A model generated the notes under the pieces. That model was not told where the DNA came from and made no database searches. It was given only the letters and a program-made list of their open reading frames with translations. From positions 1 through 23,062 of the forward strand of contig QHPA01000227.1 of assembly GCA_003218935.1 (NCBI GenBank): 23,062 nucleotides of DNA. The letters run 5' to 3'. Shown here piece after piece: positions 1 through 7,811 of this stretch. The stretch's first letter is position 1; the number at the start of each line of letters is the position of its first letter. Source of the DNA: Verrucomicrobiota bacterium. GTDB taxonomy: Bacteria; Verrucomicrobiota; Verrucomicrobiia; Limisphaerales; AV2. Made by a program: the position numbers and the translations under genes.

Positions 1-428
1 GGGTCCGGAAGGAGCAGTTTTGCCTGTTGCATCCAGGACGCGCCGCTGCGAACGAAAACATACGCGGCGCCGACGCCGGAATCGTTCGGAGCGCCGACGA
101 CGACCGTGTCTGCGTTAATGGCGACGGAATATCCGAACTGGCGGGCCGCGGGCGTATCGTCGGCCAGCAATTTAACCTGCTGACTCCAGACCCCGCCGCT
201 GCGCGCGAAAATGTAGGCTGCGCCTGAGTTGATGCCGTCGCTCGGAACGCCAATCACGGCGGTGTCCTGGCTCAGGGCGACCGCATATCCGAACTGTTGA
301 AAAAAGTCCGTATCATTGGGGAGCAGTTTCGTCTCGGAGGTTGGGTTTGCGGCCAGTCCGCAACGCGGAGCAACGAGCAGCACACACAGCGTGAGTATTC
401 TCGATAGGAGGCACAACATCCTTTTCAT
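1..428 (-). CDS. Secreted FG-GAP repeat (integrin-alpha-like beta-propeller) protein, N-terminal part
   Basis: About 142 residues are visible; the gene runs off the left edge, so the C-terminus is missing. The first 26 or so residues are a typical signal peptide: MKRM, a hydrophobic stretch LTLCVLLV, and a likely cleavage after GLA. Two FG-GAP-type repeats follow, each built as FGY(A/S)VA...DT(A/V)V(I/V)G(V/A)P.D...GAAY(I/V)F.RSG..W.QQ.KLL. Such repeats form beta-propeller blades in exported surface or extracellular proteins, so export is inferred; no enzymatic role can be given. An AAGGA Shine-Dalgarno lies 5 nt before the ATG, which supports this start. No neighbouring gene suggests a pathway. 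High confidence in the repeat family, none in the specific function. Confidence 0.85.
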   Translation of the reverse strand, partial: MKRMLCLLSRILTLCVLLVAPRCGLAANPTSETKLLPNDTDFFQQFGYAVALSQDTAVIGVPSDGINSGAAYIFARSGGVWSQQVKLLADDTPAARQFGYSVAINADTVVVGAPNDSGVGAAYVFVRSGASWMQQAKLLLPD

Positions 429-960
429 ACAATTCCTTCTGATACAAAATCCGTTTAATCGCACCTGACACAACAGGTGTGACTCCACTCTCAGCAGCCG
501 TGATGCCACCGCGGCCAGCCACACCGGGCGGCAATAGTGTGTGATAATCGGTACCGGTGTCTTGATTTGCGCCATCGAGTCCGGCCGCAGCCGAAACAGA
601 CTGGCGCGCTTCCGCGACCACCCTGTTTTTGCGACTTTCGCCGCTCTCCAAATTTTAGGCGGGATCGCTTCTGCTCCCGGCCGAATGAAAAGCAACATCA
701 ACGTTGTCCACTTTCGGCGCATGAACCGGCCGGTGGATTCTGTAATCTATCCGGCGACCGTCGTGCAAGATTGCGAATTCGCTCTCCGCGATCTCAAAAC
801 CGGTCCGGCAATTCCCGGGGCAAGCGGGCCAGGAATCCGGTGACGCCGGAGGAGAAGCGCCCCGATCTGGAACGGAGCACGGACGCGCGGGATTCGCCGC
901 TCGTCGTGAGAACGGCGTTCGACACAGCCAGCCGTATGCGGTCCAGGTTCAGGTTTTCCT
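429..960. other. Gene-poor stretch between FG-GAP gene and subtilase remnant
   Basis: I see no convincing gene here. Open frames exist on both strands (for example 541-843 plus and 313-651 minus), but their translations are arginine-rich or low in hydrophobic pattern and match nothing I recognise. A small hairpin, CACCTG (462-467) and CAGGTG (474-479), lies about 35 nt upstream of the FG-GAP start codon and could be part of its leader. Confidence 0.5.
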
Positions 961-1372
961 GTGGTGGCCCAGAAGCTTCAACCCTATGCAGTCCCAGGCA
1001 GGTTCATCGTCGTCCTCAAACACGGTCACTCGGCCGCCGAGGTCGCGAACACGCTCGGCTTCGAGCCGAGCCACACTTACGCTCACGCGCTGAATGGATT
1101 CGCCGCGGAAATTCCGGAAGAACTTTTGCAACCGCTCCGCGAGGATCCACGCGTCGATTTCATCGAGTCCGACTTGCGACTGTTTTCGTCCGCGCAGACC
1201 ATCCCCACCGGTGTCAAACGACATCACCACCGACGTCAATGGCATTGCGCGCTTTCAGTATTCGATCAACACCAGGCGGGACGGCAGCGGAACTTATCTC
1301 GTCCATGTAATGGCCTCGAGGGCCGGTTATAATCCGGGCAGTGGCGCCACCAGCTTTACGGCGACAAAATAA
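961..1372 (+). pseudogene. Subtilase (S8 family) remnant: I9 propeptide joined to C-terminal Ig-like tail, catalytic domain deleted
   Basis: From the GTG at 961 the frame encodes a good inhibitor-I9/subtilisin propeptide domain: VPGRFIVVLKHG, then LNGFAAEIPEE, then DPRVDFIESD, ending in QTIPTGVKR. In secreted subtilases this last motif immediately precedes the catalytic domain. Here homology stops near 1215. A different frame (from about 1211) then carries what looks like the end of a C-terminal Ig-like domain: TDVNGIARFQYSINT, then GTYLVHVMASRAGYNPGSG, stop at 1370-1372. The Asp/His/Ser catalytic core is absent and the two parts are out of frame, which fits an internal deletion. No signal peptide precedes 961; an in-frame stop lies at 907-909. 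A free-standing I9 inhibitor is the alternative, but the missing signal peptide and the attached tail favour decay. Confidence 0.65.
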
Positions 1373-1387
1373 TTCGTCGGGCGCAGG

Positions 1388-1606
1388 TCAATAGCCCTGT
1401 TTCTTGAGCCAGCATATGCCGGCAAGAATCGCGATGGCGGCGAGCGACATGTAAAGGGCGGATTCGATGAAGTAGGAAACGCCGATGAGCTACAACCCGC
1501 CAAACAACGGCACCAGCGACTGTTGTTTCTTGCCGTAAATGAAAAATCCGACACCCACGGAGCCCCAGATCAGGGAAGCGACGAGGAAGTGGGCGCTGAT
1601 AAGCAT
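1388..1606 (-). pseudogene. Small two-helix membrane protein interrupted by an in-frame TAG
   Basis: Reading from ATG 1606 gives MLISAHFLVASLIWGSVGVG, then FFIYGKKQQSLVPLFGGL, then TAG (1490-1492). The same frame resumes with LIGVSYFIESALYMSLAAIA and ILAGICWLKKQGY before TGA. The whole 72-residue peptide matches a common family of tiny bacterial membrane proteins of unknown function: a helix, a YGKKQ-x-x-LVPL turn, then two hydrophobic segments and a basic tail. The amber codon falls between hydrophobic segments where the family continues without a break. An AGGAG Shine-Dalgarno precedes the ATG, and the gene begins 18 bp after uxaA on the same strand, so the two are probably cotranscribed. 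It could be a genuine nonsense mutation, a sequencing error or a read-through codon. Confidence 0.7.
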
Positions 1607-1624
1607 TCCGGCTCCTGGTCGTTG

Positions 1625-3181
1625 CTAGAACGTCGGGCCCAGAATCCACGGCGCGAATTCCTCGTCGCCGATGCCAGCCAATTCGCTCCTGGTTTTTTCG
1701 CCGCCGGCCACGGCGATGATTTTTTCAAAAATGCGCCGCCCGACCTGTTCCACCGTCTCTGTCCCGTCAAGGATCGTGCCGGCGTTGATGTCCATGTCGT
1801 CCTGCATCCAGTTGTAGAGCGGCGTATTGGTCGCGACTTTAATGCACGGCGCGGGTTTGCAGCCGTACACACTGCCGCGTCCGGTAGTGAAGACGCCGAT
1901 GTTGCAACCCCCGCAGACGAGACCGGTCATGCTCACCGGATCGTAACCGGGAGTGTCCATGAAACAGAAACCGGTCGTCGTGATCGGTTCGGCGTATTGG
2001 TAAACGGCTGCCAGCGGCGATTGCCCGCCTTTGGCGACCGCGCCCAGACTCTTCTCGTAGATCGTAGTCAGCCCTCCTTCTTTGTTTCCGTAGGAAGGAT
2101 TGTTATCGATGGTGGCGTCGTGCCGGCGCGCGTGATTTTCCCACCAACGAATCAGCGAAACCAGTTTCTCACCAACGTCGCGACTGACGGCGCGGCGCGT
2201 GAGCAGATGTTCCGCGCCGTAAATCTCCGGTGTCTCGGCGAGCACGGATGTGCCACCGTAACGAACCAGTTCATCCGACGCCACGCCCAGCGCCGGATTC
2301 GCGGTGATGCCGCTGTTGCCGTCGGAACCGCCGCAGTTTTCGGCGAGAATCAACCTGCTGATCGGCTGCGGAACGCGCCGGTTGTCGTTGGTGACGGGCA
2401 GAATTTTCGTCACCGCGGCTGCGGCGGCATCAACGGTGCGGCGAACACCACCGGTGCTCTGAATCGTGAGGAAGGTCGGCGCCGTTTCGCCCGGTTTCAA
2501 TTCGTCGAGTTTGAATTCCTGGCGAATGAACTGGACCTGGTTGACTTCGCAGCCCAGGCCGATCATCACATAGCCCGCGATGTTCGGGTGGCGGGCAATG
2601 CCAGCCAGCACGCGCATGAGCAATTGATGCGGTTCGCCCGGCTGGATCCCGCAGCCGCTCTTGTGCGTGAACGCGACGACACCGTCCACATTCGGAAAAT
2701 CGCGTCGGAGGTCCTCGATCCTGAACCGGTCTTTGACGTAGTGCGACACGGAGGCCGAACAATTCACGCTGGAAATGACCGCGACGTAATTCCGTGTTCC
2801 AACGCGTCCGCCGGGACGAGCGTAGCCCTGGAAGGAGCGCATTTTTTCCGGCGGGTAATACTCCACCGGCCTGGCAGCGGCGCAAAAATCGTAGTCGCGG
2901 GCAAAATCTTTCATCTCCAGATTGTGCGTGTGCACGTGATCGCCGGAGGCGATGTCGCCTTTGGCGAAGCCGATGATCTGGCCATATTTTCTCACCGGCC
3001 CGCCATCGGGGATCGCTTTGACCGCGAGCTTGTGTCCGGCGGGAATGTCGCGGCCCGCGATGAGACGGATCGAACCGTTAACCAACTCTGTGCCGGCACG
3101 GACGGGCCGCTTGATCACGGCGACGTCGTCGGTGTCACGGAGCAACAAAGCGAAGTCGGCAAATCTTGCTTCTTTGGACAT
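1625..3181 (-). CDS. uxaA: Altronate/galactarate dehydratase (UxaA/GarD family)
   Basis: The 518-residue product belongs to the UxaA/GarD family of metal-dependent sugar-acid dehydratases. These convert D-altronate to 2-keto-3-deoxygluconate in galacturonate catabolism, or act on galactarate. An N-terminal SAF domain (about residues 16-90, with DHVHTHNL at 81-88) is followed by the catalytic domain. Family motifs include GTRNYVAV (128-135), HKSGCG (173-178), ENCGGSDGNSGITANPALG (281-299), KGGQSPL (384-390) and FTTGRGSVYGCKPAPCIKV near 431-449. The length is close to E. coli UxaA (495). I chose ATG 3181 because residues follow the family from MSKEARF and GAGG lies 7 nt upstream; the frame is open to 3250 without homology. 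The neighbours do not discriminate altronate from galactarate. No other uronate genes are in view, so the substrate is inferred from family alone. Confidence 0.88.
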   Translation of the reverse strand: MSKEARFADFALLLRDTDDVAVIKRPVRAGTELVNGSIRLIAGRDIPAGHKLAVKAIPDGGPVRKYGQIIGFAKGDIASGDHVHTHNLEMKDFARDYDFCAAARPVEYYPPEKMRSFQGYARPGGRVGTRNYVAVISSVNCSASVSHYVKDRFRIEDLRRDFPNVDGVVAFTHKSGCGIQPGEPHQLLMRVLAGIARHPNIAGYVMIGLGCEVNQVQFIRQEFKLDELKPGETAPTFLTIQSTGGVRRTVDAAAAAVTKILPVTNDNRRVPQPISRLILAENCGGSDGNSGITANPALGVASDELVRYGGTSVLAETPEIYGAEHLLTRRAVSRDVGEKLVSLIRWWENHARRHDATIDNNPSYGNKEGGLTTIYEKSLGAVAKGGQSPLAAVYQYAEPITTTGFCFMDTPGYDPVSMTGLVCGGCNIGVFTTGRGSVYGCKPAPCIKVATNTPLYNWMQDDMDINAGTILDGTETVEQVGRRIFEKIIAVAGGEKTRSELAGIGDEEFAPWILGPTF

Positions 3182-3566
3182 CAGGTGCCTCGCGCAGGCG
3201 AGGAAGTTGGTGGACCGAGGACTTCGCCTGTGCGGAGTTGGGTGAAACATACTCCGTCGGTGTCAGGGTTGTCGAATGTCAAAAAGCTGTGGTCGCAGAC
3301 CAAAGCAGTGTTCGGCACGAAATGCGCTGAGGGCGCTTTCCCTCTTCCCTTGAAAATAATGATTGCGGTGAGGGGCCGGTCTGCTATTTTGCTCAGCCTT
3401 TTCGTTCCGGCGGGAAGTATCCAACCGGCGTGGAAAGGCGGAACGGCCTCAAAATCAAGCCCTGGTTCAAGTGAACCGGGCGGCCAGAACAACATCGATA
3501 TAAATCCCGTGATCCGCGGGATGGTCCGTCGGCGAGTTCCGATGGGCTGATAACCAATGGAAAACT
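3182..3566. promoter_or_regulatory. Divergent intergenic region between uxaA and rpsB
   Basis: This region must hold the promoters of both divergent genes. It contains an operator-like palindrome, GGTTCA-AG-TGAACC (3464-3477), with further pairing CC/GG at 3461-3462 and 3479-3480. It also has a TATAAA -10-like box (3499-3504) oriented towards rpsB but no clear -35, and a 6-bp hairpin ATCCCG/CGGGAT (3504-3509 and 3517-3522) in the presumed rpsB leader. A minus-strand frame, 3495 to 3181, ends in TGATG overlapping the uxaA start. Its 104-residue translation matches nothing I know, so I do not call it a gene. Confidence 0.4.
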
Positions 3567-4376
3567 GTGATCAGTATTGGCGTTAAAGAATTGTTGGAAG
3601 CGGGCGTCCACTTCGGACACCAGACCCGTCGTTGGAACCCCAAGATGAGACCGTTCATCTTTGATGCCCGCCACGGTATCTACATCATCGACCTCAGCAA
3701 AACCCTCGCTCAGCTCGAAGCCGCGTGCAGTTTTCTCCACGAGACCATCAGCAAAGGCGGCCGGGTATTGTTCGTTGGCACCAAAAAGCAGGCGCAGCAC
3801 GCGGTCAAAGAAGCGGCTGAGCAGTGCGGCCAGTTTTATGTGACTGAGCGCTGGCTCGGCGGCACGCTTACCAATTTGAAGACCATCAAGCGTTCCATCG
3901 GCCGTCTCAAACAGATTGAAAAGATGGAAGCGGACGGCTCGATCAACAATTACGTGAAACAGGAGCAATCCATGCTTCGACGGGAAGCGGCCAGGCTGCA
4001 CAAGAACCTCGACGGCATCCGCGCCATGGAGAGTTATCCGCCAGCGATGTTTGTCGTGGACATCAAACGCGAGCACAACGCCGTGGCGGAGGCCCGGCGG
4101 TTGAAAATTCCGATTGTCGCCATCGTGGATACAAACTGCGATCCTGATCTGGTGGATTATCCGATTGCTGGCAATGACGACGCCATTCGCTCGGTGCGCC
4201 TCATCCTGAGCATCATCACCCAGACGATCAGCCAGGCGCGCGCTGAATACGAAGCCAAGTATGCGCGGCGGAGTCCAACGGAGGAAGCGGCGCCGGTTGA
4301 ACCGAGCAGCGCGGCCGCGGCACAAGACGCACCGTTGATTGCTGCTCCGGTCACGGCAACGGCCACTCCGGCTTAG
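3567..4376 (+). CDS. rpsB: 30S ribosomal protein S2
   Basis: Component of the small ribosomal subunit, sitting between head and body and needed for S1 binding. The 269-residue product has the S2 signatures VKELLEAGVHFGHQTRRWNP near the N-terminus, GTKKQA (about 72-77), the ERWLGGTLTN region (about 93-102), and VDTNCDPDLVDYPIAGNDDA near residue 190. The last 35 or so residues form an alanine/proline/threonine-rich tail beyond the conserved domain, probably disordered. The start is GTG 3567; an ATG at 3557 is out of frame. No strong Shine-Dalgarno is visible. It is followed by tsf in the widespread rpsB-tsf order. Confidence 0.97.
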   Translation: MISIGVKELLEAGVHFGHQTRRWNPKMRPFIFDARHGIYIIDLSKTLAQLEAACSFLHETISKGGRVLFVGTKKQAQHAVKEAAEQCGQFYVTERWLGGTLTNLKTIKRSIGRLKQIEKMEADGSINNYVKQEQSMLRREAARLHKNLDGIRAMESYPPAMFVVDIKREHNAVAEARRLKIPIVAIVDTNCDPDLVDYPIAGNDDAIRSVRLILSIITQTISQARAEYEAKYARRSPTEEAAPVEPSSAAAAQDAPLIAAPVTATATPA

Positions 4377-4386
4377 GAGATCATTC

Positions 4387-4417
4387 CCGATGGAAGCAAG
4401 TGGCCCCCTTCCATCGG
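4387..4417 (+). promoter_or_regulatory. Intercistronic hairpin between rpsB and tsf
   Basis: A perfect 10-bp stem is formed by CCGATGGAAG (4387-4396) and CTTCCATCGG (4408-4417), with an 11-nt loop. It starts 10 bp after the rpsB stop. No T-run follows, so it is not a canonical intrinsic terminator. By analogy with the attenuator between rpsB and tsf in E. coli, it may tune expression of tsf relative to rpsB or protect the upstream mRNA; that role is inference. Confidence 0.5.
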
Positions 4418-4453
4418 CTCAACTCGGAACTTTCAACTCGAATCAATATTCAT

Positions 4454-5293
4454 ATGGCTGAAATCACTGCTGCTGCCGTCGGCAAATTGCGCGAGATGAC
4501 CAACGCCGGTTTGATGGATTGCAAGCGGGCGCTCACCGAGGCCAAGGGCGACTTGCACGCGGCGGTGGACATCCTGCGCAAGAAAGGCGTCGCTACTGCG
4601 GCCAAAAAGGCGTCGCGCGAAGCCAGGGAAGGCATCATCGCTCAATGCATTCTGCCCGGCTCGCGTGTCGGCGTGTTGGTGGAAATCAACTGCGAAACGG
4701 ACTTTGTGGCCAAGAACGAGACGTTCAAGGCCTTCTGCGATGAGATCGCCAGGAGGCTTGCCATGGATCCCAAGGCGGATCTCGAAGCGGATCGCGTTGC
4801 GGCGGTCGCGAAAATCGGCGAGAACATCAAGGTTTCGCGCCACCAGCGTTTTGAAGTGAGCGGCAACGGGATGGTCGCCGCGTACATTCACACGGGCGCG
4901 AAAGTGGGCGTGCTGGTGGAAGTGGGCGCGGGCAGGGAAAGCACCGTGGTCAACGACGAATTCAAACAACTGGTGCGCGACATCACGCTGCAAATCGCCG
5001 CGGCGCATCCCATCGCCGTTTCGCGCGAGCAAGTGGACCCGGCTGTGATCGCCAAGGAAAAGGAAATTGCCGCCGAACAGGTGAAGAACAAGCCGCCCCA
5101 AGCCGTGGCCAAGATCGTCGAAGGCAAGCTGGACAAATTCTTCCAAACAGTTTGCCTCGTTGACCAGGGTTTTGTGAAGCAGAATTCGGAGATCTCGGTC
5201 AAGGAGCACGTGGCTCGCGTGGCCAAGAAGCTCGATGACGAAATCACCATTCGCCGCTTTATCCGCTTTCAGGTTGGCGAGACGGCGGCGTAG
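4454..5293 (+). CDS. tsf: Translation elongation factor Ts
   Basis: Guanine-nucleotide exchange factor that recycles EF-Tu-GDP. The 279-residue product has the N-terminal UBA-like module (LREMTNAGLMDCKRALTEA, residues 12-30), the exchange-critical TDFV motif (82-85, in NCETDFVAKNE), and the duplicated core fold with a C-terminal module ending in IRRFIRFQVGE. The length is typical. I chose ATG 4454 because homology begins at MAEITAAAVGKLREMT; an in-frame ATG at 4400 adds 18 unrelated residues that overlap the rpsB-tsf hairpin. No good Shine-Dalgarno is visible. Confidence 0.97.
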   Translation: MAEITAAAVGKLREMTNAGLMDCKRALTEAKGDLHAAVDILRKKGVATAAKKASREAREGIIAQCILPGSRVGVLVEINCETDFVAKNETFKAFCDEIARRLAMDPKADLEADRVAAVAKIGENIKVSRHQRFEVSGNGMVAAYIHTGAKVGVLVEVGAGRESTVVNDEFKQLVRDITLQIAAAHPIAVSREQVDPAVIAKEKEIAAEQVKNKPPQAVAKIVEGKLDKFFQTVCLVDQGFVKQNSEISVKEHVARVAKKLDDEITIRRFIRFQVGETAA

Positions 5294-5347
5294 CGGCGGG
5301 CGTCCCGCCTGCCCTGAAGGACGGCCATCCTCTCCATGAAGCCAGAA

Positions 5348-5426
5348 GAACATCGAACATCGAATGGCAGCGCGAATCCTCGCTCACTTCGGCGTTCGAT
5401 GTTCGATGTTGGACGTTCGATGTTTT
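5348..5426. repeat. Inverted repeat of the GAACATCGAACATCGAA family
   Basis: GAACATCGAACATCGAA (5348-5364) is mirrored by TTCGATGTTCGATGTT (5395-5410), and a further TTCGATGTT copy lies at 5416-5424. The arms are themselves direct repeats of a CGAACAT unit. The structure could form a long imperfect hairpin. No coding function. Confidence 0.8.
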
Positions 5427-5488
5427 CCATCGGTTCTGGGGTTTCAACGCGCGAATTTTCATTTCGGGCAATGAACCCCTGAACCGTT

Positions 5489-5566
5489 GCAGCCGACGTG
5501 AGGCTCGCTTTTCAAATGCGGAGTGTGGAACGCGGAATTGAGCCAGAGCCTCCCTGCGTCGGCTGC
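5489..5566. repeat. Inverted repeat with GCAGCCGACG arms
   Basis: GCAGCCGACG (5489-5498) pairs exactly with CGTCGGCTGC (5557-5566). GAGGCTC-type sequence lies just inside the left arm and beyond the right arm. The interior contains AATGCGGAGTGTGGAACGCG (5515-5534), built of GCGGA-type units like a sequence found inside nuoG at 19821-19852. Dispersed intergenic repeat. Confidence 0.65.
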
Positions 5567-5611
5567 TACGAGGCTCATGCGTAGGGAACACTTCCTAGAA
5601 TTGGACGTGTG

Positions 5612-5712
5612 TTGGGGCCATGAATGGTGGGGCGAGACTCCGTCGAGCCCTAATTTGTATTCATTGGAGATCAGGGCTCGACGGAGTCTCGCCCCACCCG
5701 GTTCATGGAAAG
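5612..5712. repeat. Palindromic element A: 26-bp perfect arms with conserved ends
   Basis: Two perfect 26-bp arms (5626-5651 and 5673-5698; left arm begins GGTGGGGCGAGACTCC) enclose a 21-nt loop. Outside them CCATGAA (5618-5624) pairs with TTCATGG (5702-5708) across a small internal loop. The outermost sequence is TTGGGGCCATGAA on the left and TTCATGGAAAG on the right. These ends recur in the next element. The structure resembles a non-autonomous palindromic repeat (REP/MITE-like) rather than a terminator, because no T-run follows. Confidence 0.8.
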
Positions 5713-5735
5713 CCTCCATTCGCTTTTGCGCACGC

Positions 5736-6757
<1,022 letters not shown>

Positions 6758-6769
6758 AGCAGGTGCCCT

Positions 6770-7330
6770 ATGCCAACGGACGACATTTTGCTGGAAGCCG
6801 AAGACAAGATGCAGAAGACCGAGCACATCGTGCAGCAGGAGTTCGCGGGCGTGCGAACGGGCAAGGCCTCGCCCGGCCTCGTCGAAAACATCATCGTGGA
6901 CGTTTACGGCTCGCAAATGCGCATCCGCGAGCTGGCCGGCATCACCACGCCGGAACCGCGCATGATTTTGATCCAGCCGTGGGACGCCAGCACCGTTCAT
7001 CCGATCGAAAAGGCCATTCAGAAAACCAACCTGGGGCTGAACCCGGCCGTTGACAAAAGATTTATTCGCATCGTCTTGCCGGAACTGAGCGAGGAACGGC
7101 GCGTGGAATTCACCAAGGTGGTCAGGAAAATGGCCGAGGACGGCCGCGTGGCGATCCGGCACGTGCGGCGCGACGCCATTGAGCACCTGAAAAAAGAGAC
7201 CAAGGAAGGGCTGATTACCGAGGATGAATTGAAACATGCGGAGAAGGAAGTCCAGAAACTTACGGACCAGTATATTGGCAAAATCGACGAACACCTCGCT
7301 CACAAGGAAAAGGAAATCATGACGGTGTAG
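6770..7330 (+). CDS. frr: Ribosome recycling factor
   Basis: Splits post-termination 70S ribosomes together with EF-G. The 186-residue product has the family length and landmarks: EFAGVRTGKASPGLVENI near 25-42, the compact beta domain with ITTPEPRMILIQPWD (about 58-72), NLGLNPAVD, and the long three-helix-bundle segment with LPELSEERRVEFTKVV and the charged C-terminal helix. Start ATG 6770 with an AGG-containing upstream sequence. It follows pyrH by 12 bp. Confidence 0.97.
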   Translation: MPTDDILLEAEDKMQKTEHIVQQEFAGVRTGKASPGLVENIIVDVYGSQMRIRELAGITTPEPRMILIQPWDASTVHPIEKAIQKTNLGLNPAVDKRFIRIVLPELSEERRVEFTKVVRKMAEDGRVAIRHVRRDAIEHLKKETKEGLITEDELKHAEKEVQKLTDQYIGKIDEHLAHKEKEIMTV

Positions 7331-7356
7331 AACCGTCCTAAAGAAACCAGTTCTGA

Positions 7357-7686
7357 TCACCTCGGCAACGCGGGGGAAATGGTGTTGGTCGCAGGCAGTT
7401 CGAAGCGGATGATGGTTTCTCCGGTTTTGGCGTAACTTAATCTCTCTCGCGCCAGCCTTTCGACCGTCCTGGGATCGCGCATAGCGTCGATGGAAGCCTT
7501 CAGTCGCTTTTGATTTTCTTCCTCTTTTTTGACCTCGGCATCCAAGGTCATGTTGTCCTTGCGCATTCTTTCGTTGCGCTGGATGAGCGGCAGATACCAC
7601 AACGCGATCAGGAGCAGCGCAGCCAGCAGCAGGAGCATGACAATCAGCCTGGTGAGCTTGTCCCAGATCCCAAGATTGACATTCAT
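7357..7686 (-). CDS. ftsB: FtsB/DivIC-type septum formation initiator protein
   Basis: A 109-residue bitopic membrane protein. A short cytoplasmic N-terminus (MNVNLGIWDK) leads to a transmembrane helix at about 11-35 (LIVMLLLLAALLLIALWYLP). A charged coiled-coil follows (about 37-70) and then the family signature DPRTVERLARERLSYAKTGE (71-90), which resembles the FtsB/DivIC pattern of an E-x-x-AR-x-L-x-x-x-K-x-G-E-x-x segment. Members bridge FtsL and FtsQ in the divisome. The gene converges on frr with 26 bp between stop codons and is divergent from cinA. The symbol is assigned by architecture; orthology to FtsB rather than another DivIC-like protein is not certain. Confidence 0.82.
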   Translation of the reverse strand: MNVNLGIWDKLTRLIVMLLLLAALLLIALWYLPLIQRNERMRKDNMTLDAEVKKEEENQKRLKASIDAMRDPRTVERLARERLSYAKTGETIIRFELPATNTISPALPR

Positions 7687-7760
7687 AAGACGGAGTTAAA
7701 CAGGAAGTATTTGACGAAGGAAGCGGCAATTTGTTGATCGTTCGTTCCGTCGGACCGAAG

Positions 7761-7792
7761 CAAACTTTCAACTTTGAACTTTCAACGCTCAA
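7761..7792. repeat. Short ACTTTCAA/ACTTTGAA direct-repeat stretch upstream of cinA
   Basis: Overlapping ACTTTCAA and ACTTTGAA units in series just before cinA. A similar CGGAACTTTCAACTCG stretch precedes tsf (about 4427-4441). This looks like a dispersed intergenic repeat and argues against an early cinA start. Confidence 0.5.
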
Positions 7793-7811
7793 CGGCAAAA
7801 CTCCGTTCGCC

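Noticed and set aside
3181..3495. 104-residue minus-strand frame whose stop overlaps the uxaA ATG (TGATG)
   Set aside because: The overlap is suggestive of coupling, but the sequence matches no family I know, and the region must also contain divergent promoters; not enough to call a gene.
1523..3550. Very long open frame on the plus strand opposite uxaA
   Set aside because: Its translation has no recognisable family and is the mirror of the conserved uxaA coding strand; GC-rich codon bias keeps the antisense frame open.
7731..7811. Upstream TTG start for cinA
   Set aside because: The added residues are translated from an ACTTTCAA-type repeat, and CinA homology starts exactly at the GTG at 7812.
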